DNA of 64,000 nucleotides from an uncultured Peptostreptococcaceae bacterium (lineage in GTDB: Bacteria; Bacillota; Clostridia; Peptostreptococcales; Anaerovoracaceae), in NCBI GenBank assembly GCA_910588185.1, contig CAJUQR010000003.1, positions 156,358-220,357 of the forward strand, read 5' to 3'. The notes below the pieces were generated by a model, which saw nothing but the letters and a program-made list of their open reading frames with translations, did no database searches and was not told where the DNA came from. Below are positions 34,145 to 40,783 of the stretch, in pieces; the first letter of the stretch is position 1, and every line of letters begins with the position of its first letter. A program made the translations under genes and the position numbers.

Positions 34145-34444
34145 ATGGAATTTATTAATATCGCAATAAAAGCCATAGTTACCGCAACCGCAGGAGGCGT
34201 TTTTACAGCTACTGTGGTGTGGATAAAAAATCAACGTACAAAAGGACGAATCCAGGATAGGGCATTAAAAGCATTATCACACGATTCGTTTTTTCGTATG
34301 TGTCGATATATATTGGCAAAAGGTAGCATGAGTGAGGATGAGCTAGAAAACCTAAATTATCTTCATGATACCTATAAAGGTTTAGGTATGAATGGAACAG
34401 GTGATGAATTATATAGACGTTGTTTAGAATTGCCAATTAAATAG
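34145..34444 (+). CDS. Small phage membrane protein downstream of the endolysin
   Basis: A 99-aa protein with one N-terminal hydrophobic helix (about residues 5-27, AIKAIVTATAGGVFTATVVW) and a basic then acidic soluble part. Similar proteins occur beside lysis genes of clostridial phages and may be accessory holins, but the role is not established. It ends just before a terminator closing the late transcript. Confidence 0.65.
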   Translation: MEFINIAIKAIVTATAGGVFTATVVWIKNQRTKGRIQDRALKALSHDSFFRMCRYILAKGSMSEDELENLNYLHDTYKGLGMNGTGDELYRRCLELPIK

Positions 34445-34452
34445 AAATTTAA

Positions 34453-34479
34453 AAAAGCGGGGTGTATAACCCCGCTTTT
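34453..34479. terminator. Terminator closing the lysis block
   Basis: AAAAGCGGGG-TGTATAA-CCCCGCTTTT; strong on both strands and shared with the convergent 73-aa gene. Confidence 0.9.
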
Positions 34480-34483
34480 AAGT

Positions 34484-34705
34484 TTAACTACCATATGAAA
34501 TTACACTACTCTTAAACTCACCTTTCTTTTTATTGTTATTATAAATGAAATTTTGTCTTGCCATTTCTTGACGGACTAATTGTTTTAATAATCCTTGCCG
34601 ATTACTTATGGTTTCAAAGAAAGCCAATATATCGCCATCGGTGTTTCTGTTTAAATCAAAAACGATTCTTTTAATAGTTTTATTCTGGTAATTCGCTCTT
34701 GCCAT
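34484..34705 (-). CDS. 73-aa protein of mobile-element type, unknown function
   Basis: The basic product has the pattern KRIVFDLNRNTDGDILAFF...GLLKQLVRQEM, seen in small Firmicute plasmid, ICE and phage proteins with a ribbon-helix-helix-like or Rep-associated look. I cannot name it. ATG 34705 follows AAAGGAGG at about 11 bases. It is convergent with the lysis genes and lies downstream of two tiny membrane-peptide ORFs on the same strand, so it may be the third gene of that transcript. Confidence 0.6.
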   Translation of the reverse strand: MARANYQNKTIKRIVFDLNRNTDGDILAFFETISNRQGLLKQLVRQEMARQNFIYNNNKKKGEFKSSVISYGS

Positions 34706-34725
34706 TATAATTTTACAACCTCCTT

Positions 34726-34815
34726 TTACTTTTTACTTTGTTTAAGCGCATATATAGAAATCGCTAACGCTGCGATACTTATGCACAGACCTATAATTCT
34801 TATAAACATATCCAT
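34726..34815 (-). CDS. 29-aa hydrophobic peptide ORF
   Basis: The ORF begins MDMFIRIIGL, spans a single hydrophobic stretch and ends in LKQSKK. No good Shine-Dalgarno is visible, so expression is doubtful. It is included because its neighbour 34874-34978 has the same plan (MD start, one membrane span, Lys-rich end) and a good ribosome binding site. Confidence 0.35.
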   Translation of the reverse strand: MDMFIRIIGLCISIAALAISIYALKQSKK

Positions 34816-34844
34816 TTGAATATTCTGAAAGATGGTGATATAAT
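34816..34844 (+). promoter_or_regulatory. Convergent promoter antisense to the 34-aa peptide gene
   Basis: TTGAAT, 17-base spacer, TATAAT on the plus strand. An RNA starting near 34851 would be antisense to the peptide ORF. A long stem CCTTGATA (34894-34901) / TATCAAGG (34955-34962) followed by ATTTTATT could end it. No plus-strand protein gene lies here. Confidence 0.55.
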
Positions 34845-34873
34845 TTATCTATCCCCCGGAGGGGGAGGAAGAA

Positions 34874-34978
34874 TTATTTCTTCCTCCGTTCATCCTTGAT
34901 AACTTTGAGTGCTAACAGAGAAGCCGTTAAACTTACAAGTGCTGTACTCAGGTCTATCAAGGATTTTATTATGTCCAT
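34874..34978 (-). CDS. 34-aa hydrophobic peptide, putative type I toxin
   Basis: ATG 34978 lies behind a strong AAGGAGGTG site. The peptide starts MDIIKSLIDLSTALVSL, has one membrane span and ends KDERRKK. It is transcribed from the palindrome-containing promoter at 35007-35035 and faces an antisense promoter at 34816. Its stop codon lies in a GGAGGAAGAA/TTCTTCCTCC hairpin. The architecture is that of a type I toxin-antitoxin pair; function is inferred. Confidence 0.5.
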   Translation of the reverse strand: MDIIKSLIDLSTALVSLTASLLALKVIKDERRKK

Positions 34979-35006
34979 CTTTCTTACACCTCCTTTCTGT
35001 AATTAT

Positions 35007-35035
35007 ATAATATCATATACGTACGTATATGTCAA
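35007..35035 (-). promoter_or_regulatory. Promoter of the peptide cassette with palindromic operator
   Basis: Minus strand TTGACA, 17-base spacer, TATTAT. The spacer and hexamer edge contain the perfect 18-base palindrome CATATACGTACGTATATG (35014-35031), a likely repressor site. Confidence 0.75.
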
Positions 35036-35088
35036 CGCTTTTTTCAAATTTTTAATGTTATTTCAGGAGACCTATAAAATATCAAAAA

Positions 35089-35145
35089 GTGCAACACAGA
35101 GTGCAACACTTATATGTTGCAATTTGCTCAAAATTGACATGTTGC
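35089..35145. repeat. Cluster of GTGCAACA / TGTTGC repeats beside tRNA-Arg
   Basis: Two direct GTGCAACAC copies (35089-35097, 35101-35109) are followed by two inverted TGTTGC copies (35115-35120, 35140-35145). The position next to a tRNA 3' end suggests recombinase arm sites or a regulator site. No integrase gene is in the island. Confidence 0.45.
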
Positions 35146-35176
35146 CTGTAATTAACTTACAAAAATAAGAAAAAAT

Positions 35177-35222
35177 AAAACCGCTGTATATGGCTAAAAA
35201 TAGCTGCTTACAGCGGTTTTTT
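35177..35222 (-). terminator. Terminator of tRNA-Arg
   Basis: AAAACCGCTGTA...TACAGCGGTTTT directly follows the tRNA 3' end on the minus strand. Confidence 0.82.
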
Positions 35223-35225
35223 AAT

Positions 35226-35301
35226 TGGTGCGCCCAGTGGGAATCGAACCCACGGCCAACACATTCGGAGTGTGCTACTCTATCCCCTGAGCTATAGGCG
35301 C
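35226..35301 (-). tRNA. tRNA-Arg (anticodon CCG)
   Basis: A 76-base cloverleaf including encoded CCA. The acceptor stem GCGCCTA/TGGGCGC, D arm GCTC...GAGT, anticodon stem GCACA/TGTGT with loop CTCCGAA (anticodon CCG, reading CGG) and T arm GTGGG-TTCGAAT-CCCAC all pair. Its 3' end faces the phage-derived island, the usual side for tyrosine-recombinase integration. Confidence 0.97.
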
Positions 35302-35379
35302 AAACGTACAATAATATTTATAACATAAATATAAACTTTTTTGAAGAACTTTTGATTATACCTTTTTTAGATATCGTTC

Positions 35380-36039
35380 TTATAATAGTTTAAATTGACT
35401 TCTTTTAAATTCTATGATTCCATCTCTTTGCATTCTGCTCAGTTCAGCAGACATTGCACTTCTTTCAACACAGAGAAAATCAGCTAGTTCCTGACGATTA
35501 AATGGAATGGTGAACATGGAGCTATTAGCTTGTTTAGCTTGTGCTGATAGATATGCAAGCAGTTTTTCTCTTGTCGTTCTTTTTGAAAGTATATCTATCT
35601 TTTGATTGAGGAAAAGAGCTTTTTCTGAAACTATGTTAAGTAGGTTGGCTATTATACGATCATGGAATTTACAGTGTTTGTCGCAAGGAGTGAGGATATT
35701 TTTGAAATTTAGGAACATAATTTCTGATTTTTCTGCGGTGAAAACACTTACAGGAATTGAGTTTATACCTGAGCAGCAGAATACTTCACCAAAGATTTCA
35801 CCCTGTGAGCATTTTGCCATAATACTGCGATTGCCATAGTAATCTTCTTTTATCACATAAATTTTTCCGGAGATGACAACCCCTATAGAATTTGCCGGTT
35901 CTCCCTCTGATAATACAATTGAATCTTTCTCGTGTGATATGACTTTTGCATTTAAACATTGCATTATATCTTTCAATTCTTCAGACGATATTCCTTTGAA
36001 AATTTCTGTTTCCGTCAAAATATTAAAAAATTTTTTCAT
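35380..36039 (-). CDS. Crp/Fnr-family transcriptional regulator
   Basis: A 219-aa protein with an N-terminal cyclic-nucleotide-binding-like beta barrel (GISSEELKDIMQCLNAK; GEIFGEVFCCSG), a dimer helix, and a C-terminal winged helix (FNRQELADFLCVERSAMSAELSRMQRDG, in parts). Such regulators next to ferredoxin genes in Clostridia often respond to NO or redox (HcpR-like), but no hcp gene is here. ATG 36039 follows GAGG; a GTG two codons upstream is possible. It is divergent from the ferredoxin gene, with a palindrome between. Confidence 0.85.
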   Translation of the reverse strand: MKKFFNILTETEIFKGISSEELKDIMQCLNAKVISHEKDSIVLSEGEPANSIGVVISGKIYVIKEDYYGNRSIMAKCSQGEIFGEVFCCSGINSIPVSVFTAEKSEIMFLNFKNILTPCDKHCKFHDRIIANLLNIVSEKALFLNQKIDILSKRTTREKLLAYLSAQAKQANSSMFTIPFNRQELADFLCVERSAMSAELSRMQRDGIIEFKRSQFKLL

Positions 36040-36051
36040 ATGCACCTCGTT

Positions 36052-36067
36052 TGTTGTAAAAACAACA
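36052..36067. promoter_or_regulatory. Palindromic operator between regulator and ferredoxin genes
   Basis: TGTTGT-AAAA-ACAACA, directly upstream of both divergent genes. A natural candidate for the Crp/Fnr regulator's own site. Confidence 0.6.
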
Positions 36068-36128
36068 GAAAATATAAATGTATTATACTAAAATGTCATC
36101 ATGAAATCAACAACTGGAGGATTTTTAA

Positions 36129-36791
36129 ATGATAAGAAAAATTATTAAGATAAATGAAGAAAAGTGCAACGGATGCGGAGCATGTGCAGCGGCTTGTCAT
36201 GAGGGTGCGATAGGAATGGTGGGCGGCAAAGCAAAGCTTATGAGAGAAGATTATTGTGATGGCCTTGGAGATTGTTTACCGGCTTGTCCGACAGGCGCTA
36301 TAACTTTTGAGGAAAGGGAGGCTCCTGCTTATGATCATGCTGCAGTTATGGCAAATAAACAGGCTAATTCTTCAAATGAACCTGCTGCGTTTAGCGGATG
36401 TCCAGGAAGCATGTCAAAGTCTATAAAAGGGCAGCTTTCGCAGTGGCCTGTTCAAATTAAATTGGTGCCGGTTAAAGCAGATTATTTTGACGGAGCAGAT
36501 TTGCTCATAGCAGCTGATTGTACAGCGTATGCTTATGGAGATTTTCATAACAAATTTATAAAGGGCAAGATAACGTTAATCGGATGTCCGAAACTTGATC
36601 AGGGTGATTACAGTGAAAAGATTACGCAGATTATTGCTTTAAATGATATAAAAAGCGTAACGGTTGTTCGTATGGAGGTGCCTTGCTGCGGTGGTATAGA
36701 GTTTGCGGTGAAGAGGGCAGCAGAAGCCAGCGGAAAGGATATGCCTTTGAAGGTTGTCACTATATCTACTGACGGAAGAATTTTAGCATAG
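36129..36791 (+). CDS. 4Fe-4S dicluster ferredoxin-domain protein
   Basis: A 220-aa protein. The N-terminal ferredoxin region has CNGCGACAAACHEGAI (first cluster) and CDGLGDCLPACPTGAI (second), a pattern typical of clostridial proteins coded with Crp/Fnr regulators and hybrid-cluster genes. The remaining ~150 residues form a soluble domain with conserved Cys (FSGCPGSM, AADCTAYAYGDFH, GCPKLDQ, VPCCGGIEFAV), suggesting more metal or redox chemistry. It is probably regulated by the divergent Crp/Fnr protein. The substrate is unknown. Confidence 0.85.
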   Translation: MIRKIIKINEEKCNGCGACAAACHEGAIGMVGGKAKLMREDYCDGLGDCLPACPTGAITFEEREAPAYDHAAVMANKQANSSNEPAAFSGCPGSMSKSIKGQLSQWPVQIKLVPVKADYFDGADLLIAADCTAYAYGDFHNKFIKGKITLIGCPKLDQGDYSEKITQIIALNDIKSVTVVRMEVPCCGGIEFAVKRAAEASGKDMPLKVVTISTDGRILA

Positions 36792-36810
36792 AATATCACA
36801 GGCTTTATGA

Positions 36811-36855
36811 ATGCTGTAAATTTTTAAAAAATAATGGGAGTTTACAGCATTTTTG
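36811..36855 (+). terminator. Terminator after the ferredoxin gene
   Basis: ATGCTGTAAA...TTTACAGCATTTTTG with a 20-base loop. Confidence 0.75.
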
Positions 36856-36976
36856 CTTTTTTTGGAGGGAAAGTGTCTGTCGAAGTTGTAATGTCTTTAA
36901 AAGTAAACAATCATTTAAACTCAGCGACATATCCTTAAGCTATATTATATTTGCAAAATAATGTAAGGAATATAGC

Positions 36977-37277
36977 TCAGCCCCCGAAATTTTATCTTTT
37001 TTATGGCATTACCCAGGGTCAAACCCCGAAAATATTGGATTTTTTGTCAAATTTGCAGGGTAAGAAAGTCGATAAAATCAGCTTTTTTCCTCTTATGTGC
37101 CTCATATAGACCATATTTTATAAAATTCCATTGAATTTAACCCTGCAAAATTTCTGATTTAGTCATGTTTTTCGGGGGCAGACCCTGCAAATTGCTTTAA
37201 AATCACAGTTTTATCGGGGTTTGAACAGTGTACGGTCTATCTGTAATGCTTTTTCATATACTTTTCTGATTTAGTGA
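36977..37277. repeat. Gene-free stretch with nested inverted repeats
   Basis: The 766 bases between the ferredoxin and aldolase-like genes hold no credible ORF. Within them are AATTTGCAGGGT (37050-37061) and its exact complement ACCCTGCAAATT (37182-37193), plus a near copy ACCCTGCAAAATT (37140-37152). CCCCGAAAA (37024-37032) is inverted as TTTTTCGGGGG (37168-37178), with more CCCCCGAAA/TCGGGG copies at 36981 and 37214. TTTCTGATTTAGT occurs twice (37151, 37264). The pairs nest, so an RNA from here could fold into one long branched structure. A relic of a mobile repeat is the alternative. Confidence 0.55.
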
Positions 37278-37557
37278 GAAACCCTGAATTTCGTGCCACA
37301 ACGCAAGTGTTCATTGTATTCAGCATTTATACTGCTGCAGCGGTAGCTGTCTGTGCTGTGCGCATAGAAAATTTATCTCGACCGCCAAAATCTTTATCTT
37401 TTCAAGTACCATGAGGTTATTGCACTGTATTTTTACGAAAGCGGTACCACACATAAAATGCACAGTTTACGTTTAATTGACAAGCTGACAAAAAATATGA
37501 GATAATAATAAAAAATTTATATAAAATCCGGCAGATATGTTTTGAAGGAGAAAAAAG

Positions 37558-38193
37558 ATGAGTGAAGTGTATGAGATAATGAAGAAATATGGCAGCATGA
37601 TGGCCAGTCAGCCGTATACAGTGGGAGCTGCTGCAAAGATGATATTACAGACATCGCAAGGTGTGTTTGCAACCAGGGACGGCGCAGATATGGGAAAGTT
37701 AAAAGAAAATGATATACAGCAGCTTGATATGGATACGCTTCCTATTCCAAAACCGGAGATGAGAGCTATAGTGTATTCACAGACACCTTATTGTCAGCAA
37801 GCGTTAAAAGAAGCAAAACCTTTTAGAGCATGTCTTGACGATATGGCGCAGATATTTGGATATACTGCTTATATAGTTGACGGAAGAGACAGCAACAAAT
37901 CTATGGGAAAATCTCTCATAAAAGCTCTAAGAAAAAATGCAGGGTGCCTTGTATTGAAAGGCATAAATAAAAAAGGCGAAGGAAAAGGTTATACTATTAC
38001 TATGGGCAGAAGTCTGTATGAGGCAGTTGTTGCAATGACTGTACTGGAAAAATCGGCAGAAGTTTCTATGCTTGCAGAAAAGATAGGAGGAGCTGTGCCT
38101 ATAAGTAAACGAGATGCAAAACTTATGAGAAAGGAATATGAAAAGAATTATTCCAAGACAGAAGAAGCAGTCAGAATTGCGGAGGTAAGATAA
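37558..38193 (+). CDS. Class II aldolase-like protein lacking metal ligands
   Basis: A 211-aa protein. Its second half aligns by eye with class II aldolase/adducin proteins (AGCLVLKGINKKG; EAVVAMTVLEKSAEVSMLAEKIGG). Where a functional enzyme has the zinc His pair HTHSKYS, this one reads YSQTPYC, and the later His-Gly pair is also gone. It is probably catalytically dead. It overlaps by one base the intact paralogue, so the two may form a hetero-oligomer. ATG 37558 lies behind AAGGAGAAAA. Confidence 0.7.
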   Translation: MSEVYEIMKKYGSMMASQPYTVGAAAKMILQTSQGVFATRDGADMGKLKENDIQQLDMDTLPIPKPEMRAIVYSQTPYCQQALKEAKPFRACLDDMAQIFGYTAYIVDGRDSNKSMGKSLIKALRKNAGCLVLKGINKKGEGKGYTITMGRSLYEAVVAMTVLEKSAEVSMLAEKIGGAVPISKRDAKLMRKEYEKNYSKTEEAVRIAEVR

Positions 38194-38750
38194 TGGAAGA
38201 GAAGCTTAGAGAAATGTTGGTCGAATACGGCAAAAAATTGGTACAATCAGGTTTGGTGCAGGGTACTTGGGGGAATATTTCTGTAAGAATTGACGATACA
38301 TATATGCTTACAACTCCGTCAGGCATTGACTACATAAGGTTAAAATCTGATGATATGGTTAAAGTGCAGATAGATGACATGAGTTATGAAGGAATTAATA
38401 AGCCTACATCAGAGAAAGAGCTGCATGCAGCAATTTATAAGCAAAGACCGGATATTGGGGCAATAATTCATACACATTCTAAATATTCTTCTGTATTTGC
38501 TGCGGCTAATAAGGATATGCCTGTACTTGAAGAATATGCGGATTCTTTGGGAAATATTGTAAAACTGGCAGAGTACGCTTTGCCTGGGACAAAGAATCTT
38601 GCTAATAATACAGTTTTAGCATTGGGAATCGGAGTCTGCGCCATAATGGCCAACCACGGTATGGTTGCATGCGGAGAAGATATGGAGAAAGCTTTTGAAA
38701 ACTGTGTCAAAACTGAGGAAAATGGTAAGAAATATCTGTTGACAAAATGA
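38193..38750 (+). CDS. Class II aldolase/adducin family protein (fuculose-phosphate-aldolase-like)
   Basis: A 185-aa zinc-dependent class II aldolase fold: GTWGNISVRI, TPSGIDY, phosphate-binding TSEKELH, metal ligands HTHSKYS and the later ANHGMVACG. The substrate cannot be told; the family includes L-fuculose-1-P and L-ribulose-5-P enzymes. It starts at the last base of the degenerate paralogue (ATAATG junction). The promoter of infC overlaps its 3' end. Confidence 0.82.
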   Translation: MEEKLREMLVEYGKKLVQSGLVQGTWGNISVRIDDTYMLTTPSGIDYIRLKSDDMVKVQIDDMSYEGINKPTSEKELHAAIYKQRPDIGAIIHTHSKYSSVFAAANKDMPVLEEYADSLGNIVKLAEYALPGTKNLANNTVLALGIGVCAIMANHGMVACGEDMEKAFENCVKTEENGKKYLLTK

Positions 38751-38767
38751 GATTAGAATGTTATAGT
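38739..38767 (+). promoter_or_regulatory. Promoter of infC-rpmI-rplT
   Basis: TTGACA, 17-base spacer, TATAGT, lying across the end of the aldolase gene. Confidence 0.88.
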
Positions 38768-38779
38768 AATTGAGTATGA

Positions 38780-38896
38780 AGTAGAAGTTATCCGCTTCTC
38801 ACCTGTCCGGTCAGAGCGCTGAAACAGGTAAATAGAGTTAGATTCACAATATTTTTGTGTGTATACAAGGCGGATACTTCATGTATCCGCTTTTTA
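38780..38896 (+). promoter_or_regulatory. L20-type leader with transcription attenuator
   Basis: The leader contains GAAG-TTATCCG-CTTC, then CCTGT...ACAGG, then the terminator GCGGATAC-TTCAT-GTATCCGC-TTTTT (38870-38895). The early GTTATCCGC (38787-38795) can also pair with the terminator's GCGGATAC arm, giving alternative folds. Firmicute infC operons are known to be repressed by L20 through such a leader. Confidence 0.8.
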
Positions 38897-38929
38897 ATTA
38901 AAGCAAGCATTTTAGGAGGTGCAGGAACC

Positions 38930-39445
38930 ATTAGCAAGGAAAATCTCATCAACGAAGAAATTCGTGATAAAGAAGTAAGAGTAATAGACTCAGACGGCAG
39001 TATGCTTGGCGTTATGCCTATTGAACAGGCATTGGGCTTGGCAAATGAAAAGAAGCTGGATTTGGTAAATATTTCGCCAAATGCAAAACCGGCAGTTTGT
39101 AAGATTCTTGACTACGGTAAATACCGTTATGAGCTCCAGAAAAAAGAGAAGGAAGCCAAGAAGAAACAAAAGACAACTCAGGTTAAAGAGATTAGACTCA
39201 GTACATTTATTGAGGAACATGATATTAAGGTCAAGGCAAAAACTGCATCAAAATTCTTGGCTGATGGAGATAAAGTCAAAGTTGGCCTCAGGTTCAGAGG
39301 CAGAGAACGAGACTATGCAGCTAAAGGAATGGATGTAATGAATGCTTTTGCAGAAGCAGTTTCGGATGTAAGCGTAGTAGAGAAGAAGCCGGTCTTCGAG
39401 GGTCGTAGCTTGACTATGGTTTTAGGACCTAAGAACGACAAATAA
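38930..39445 (+). CDS. infC: Translation initiation factor IF-3
   Basis: Discriminates start codons and keeps 30S subunits free. The 171-aa form begins at ATT 38930, the unusual start codon conserved in infC and used for self-regulation. It gives the canonical SKENLINEEIRDKEVRVI N-terminus behind AGGAGG. The longer frame from ATG 38855 runs through the leader terminator and is not coding. Domains: N-terminal ubiquitin-like part (1-75), basic linker (EKEAKKKQKTTQVKEIRLS), C-terminal RNA-binding domain (RFRGRERDYAAKGMDVM). Confidence 0.96.
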   Translation: MSKENLINEEIRDKEVRVIDSDGSMLGVMPIEQALGLANEKKLDLVNISPNAKPAVCKILDYGKYRYELQKKEKEAKKKQKTTQVKEIRLSTFIEEHDIKVKAKTASKFLADGDKVKVGLRFRGRERDYAAKGMDVMNAFAEAVSDVSVVEKKPVFEGRSLTMVLGPKNDK

Positions 39446-39488
39446 GTTAAATTTATATTGACATATTAATTCAGGAGGAAGAATCATC

Positions 39489-39689
39489 ATGGCAAAGAAT
39501 AAGATGAAATCCCATAGAGGGGCATGCAAAAGAATGAAATTAACCGGAAGCGGTAAGATTAAGAGAAATAAGGCATATAAGAGTCACATTCTTACTAAAA
39601 AGGCAGCTAAGAGAAAAAGAGGCCTGAGAAAAGCTACTACTTTAACAAGCGCAGATCTGAAGAGAATGCTCAGATCCATGGCAAAATAA
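39489..39689 (+). CDS. rpmI: Ribosomal protein bL35
   Basis: A 66-aa, very basic protein with the L35 signature (NKMKSHRGACKRMKLTGSGK; RKRGLRKATTL). It is a large-subunit protein coded between infC and rplT, the universal order. The start ATG 39489 follows a CAGGAGGAAG site. Confidence 0.97.
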   Translation: MAKNKMKSHRGACKRMKLTGSGKIKRNKAYKSHILTKKAAKRKRGLRKATTLTSADLKRMLRSMAK

Positions 39690-39712
39690 TCGGAGTTTAG
39701 GAGGTAAGAAAA

Positions 39713-40069
39713 ATGGCAAGAGTTAAAAAAGGTGTTAACGCACATAAGAGACATAAAAAAATCCTGAAACAGGCTAAAGGTTTCTATGGATTAAAGAGCA
39801 AAGTTTTCAGAGCAGCAAACCCTGCGGTTATGAGATCATTAAGATCCGCTTATGTAGGAAGAAAGCTTAAAAAGAGACAGTACAGACAGATGTGGATTGC
39901 AAGAATCAACGCTGCTGCAAGAATGAATGGACTTAGCTACAGCAAGCTGATGGACGGACTTAAGAAATCAGGTATTGAAATCAACAGAAAGATGCTCTCA
40001 GAAATGGCAATTTATGATGCAGCAGGATTCGCAACTCTTTGTGAAACTGCAAAGAAAGCTGTAAAATAG
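39713..40069 (+). CDS. rplT: Ribosomal protein bL20
   Basis: A 118-aa basic protein with the L20 signature (ARVKKGVNAHKRHKKILKQAKG; YRQMWIARINAAAR, in parts). It binds 23S rRNA early in assembly and in Firmicutes represses this operon through the leader upstream of infC. It is last in the operon and followed by a strong terminator. Confidence 0.97.
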   Translation: MARVKKGVNAHKRHKKILKQAKGFYGLKSKVFRAANPAVMRSLRSAYVGRKLKKRQYRQMWIARINAAARMNGLSYSKLMDGLKKSGIEINRKMLSEMAIYDAAGFATLCETAKKAVK

Positions 40070-40076
40070 ACAAGAT

Positions 40077-40108
40077 AAAAGACTTCCTTTAGGTGGAAGT
40101 CTTTTTTA
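40077..40108 (+). terminator. Terminator of the infC operon
   Basis: AAAAGACTTCC-TTTAGGT-GGAAGTCTTTTTT. Confidence 0.9.
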
Positions 40109-40146
40109 TATACTAGATATAATGTAATGCTGAAAGGGAATATATC

Positions 40147-40752
40147 ATGATTGAGTGCATATTGAAAAGACATGATCAGCAGCCTGTGTGCAAATGGCAA
40201 GGAGGAGTTACGAGACAGTTTGCTATTTACCCTGAGGGAAGAGAAGGCGCTACTGCTTTTGATTATGATTTTGAAATTACATCATCTACTATGGATTATC
40301 CTGAGACTGAGTACACCATATATGAGGGATATGACAGGATTCTAATGATTATTGATGGTAAAGTTACTTTGAATCATGGAGACGGTTCAATCGCAGACCT
40401 TAAAAAATATGAATACGATATGTTTGCAGGAAATATGAAAACCTCAAGTAAAGGTATTGCCACTGATTATGAGATGATGATTAGCGAAGAGAATAAAGGT
40501 TTAATAAGGATTTTTGAATCTGATAATGAAAAAGTTATTGTAGATATTAAAAAAGACATGGATTATGAGCTTACATATTGTGGATTTTACTGTGACGGAG
40601 ATGATTGCTTGATTGTAGTGAATGAGCAAAGATTCAGTCTCAGCCATGGTGACCATGTTTCAATAATCTCATCTGAGGAAGCAGTATGTATAATTGAAGA
40701 AAACAGCGGAGTAATCATAAACTCTGTAATTTATTTTAATCCGAGAAAGTAG
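40147..40752 (+). CDS. HutD/Ves-family cupin-like protein
   Basis: A 201-aa protein of the HutD/Ves family (bicupin fold). It shows the typical early WQGGVTRQFAIYPEG and the GYDRILMIIDGKVTLNHGDG core. HutD is linked to histidine utilisation in proteobacteria, but no hut genes are near, so no role is assigned. It is a monocistronic gene between the infC terminator and the intergenic repeat at 40784. Confidence 0.8.
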   Translation: MIECILKRHDQQPVCKWQGGVTRQFAIYPEGREGATAFDYDFEITSSTMDYPETEYTIYEGYDRILMIIDGKVTLNHGDGSIADLKKYEYDMFAGNMKTSSKGIATDYEMMISEENKGLIRIFESDNEKVIVDIKKDMDYELTYCGFYCDGDDCLIVVNEQRFSLSHGDHVSIISSEEAVCIIEENSGVIINSVIYFNPRK

Positions 40753-40783
40753 AAGTGTCTTAGAATATGTTTAGACGAAGAGG

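Larger units (their letters stand above)
18852..34978. mobile_element. Phage-derived tail-only island: candidate F-type tailocin, or prophage lacking its head module
   Basis: The island contains a lysogeny switch (18.85-20.0 kb), early/replication genes (20.0-22.65 kb), a late activator (22.7 kb), and a siphovirus tail and lysis block (23.3-34.4 kb). The tail genes are full length, in normal order and in frame. No integrase, terminase, portal, capsid, head-tail connector or contractile sheath gene is present. The right end lies beside tRNA-Arg(CCG), but no tRNA-derived repeat was seen at the left end. This matches F-type tailocins such as Listeria monocin in gene content. Boundaries are set by the outermost phage-like genes and are approximate. 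Confidence 0.75.

Noticed and set aside
34145..34444. Confident holin call for the 99-aa protein after the endolysin
   Set aside because: It has a single membrane span and a large soluble part; the r1t-type holin at 33215 is the clear one.
36860..37557. CRISPR array
   Set aside because: The repeats are few, unevenly spaced, and in mixed orientations, and no cas genes are nearby.
38855..38929. ATG start for infC at 38855
   Set aside because: It would translate through the leader terminator hairpin; ATT 38930 gives the family N-terminus.
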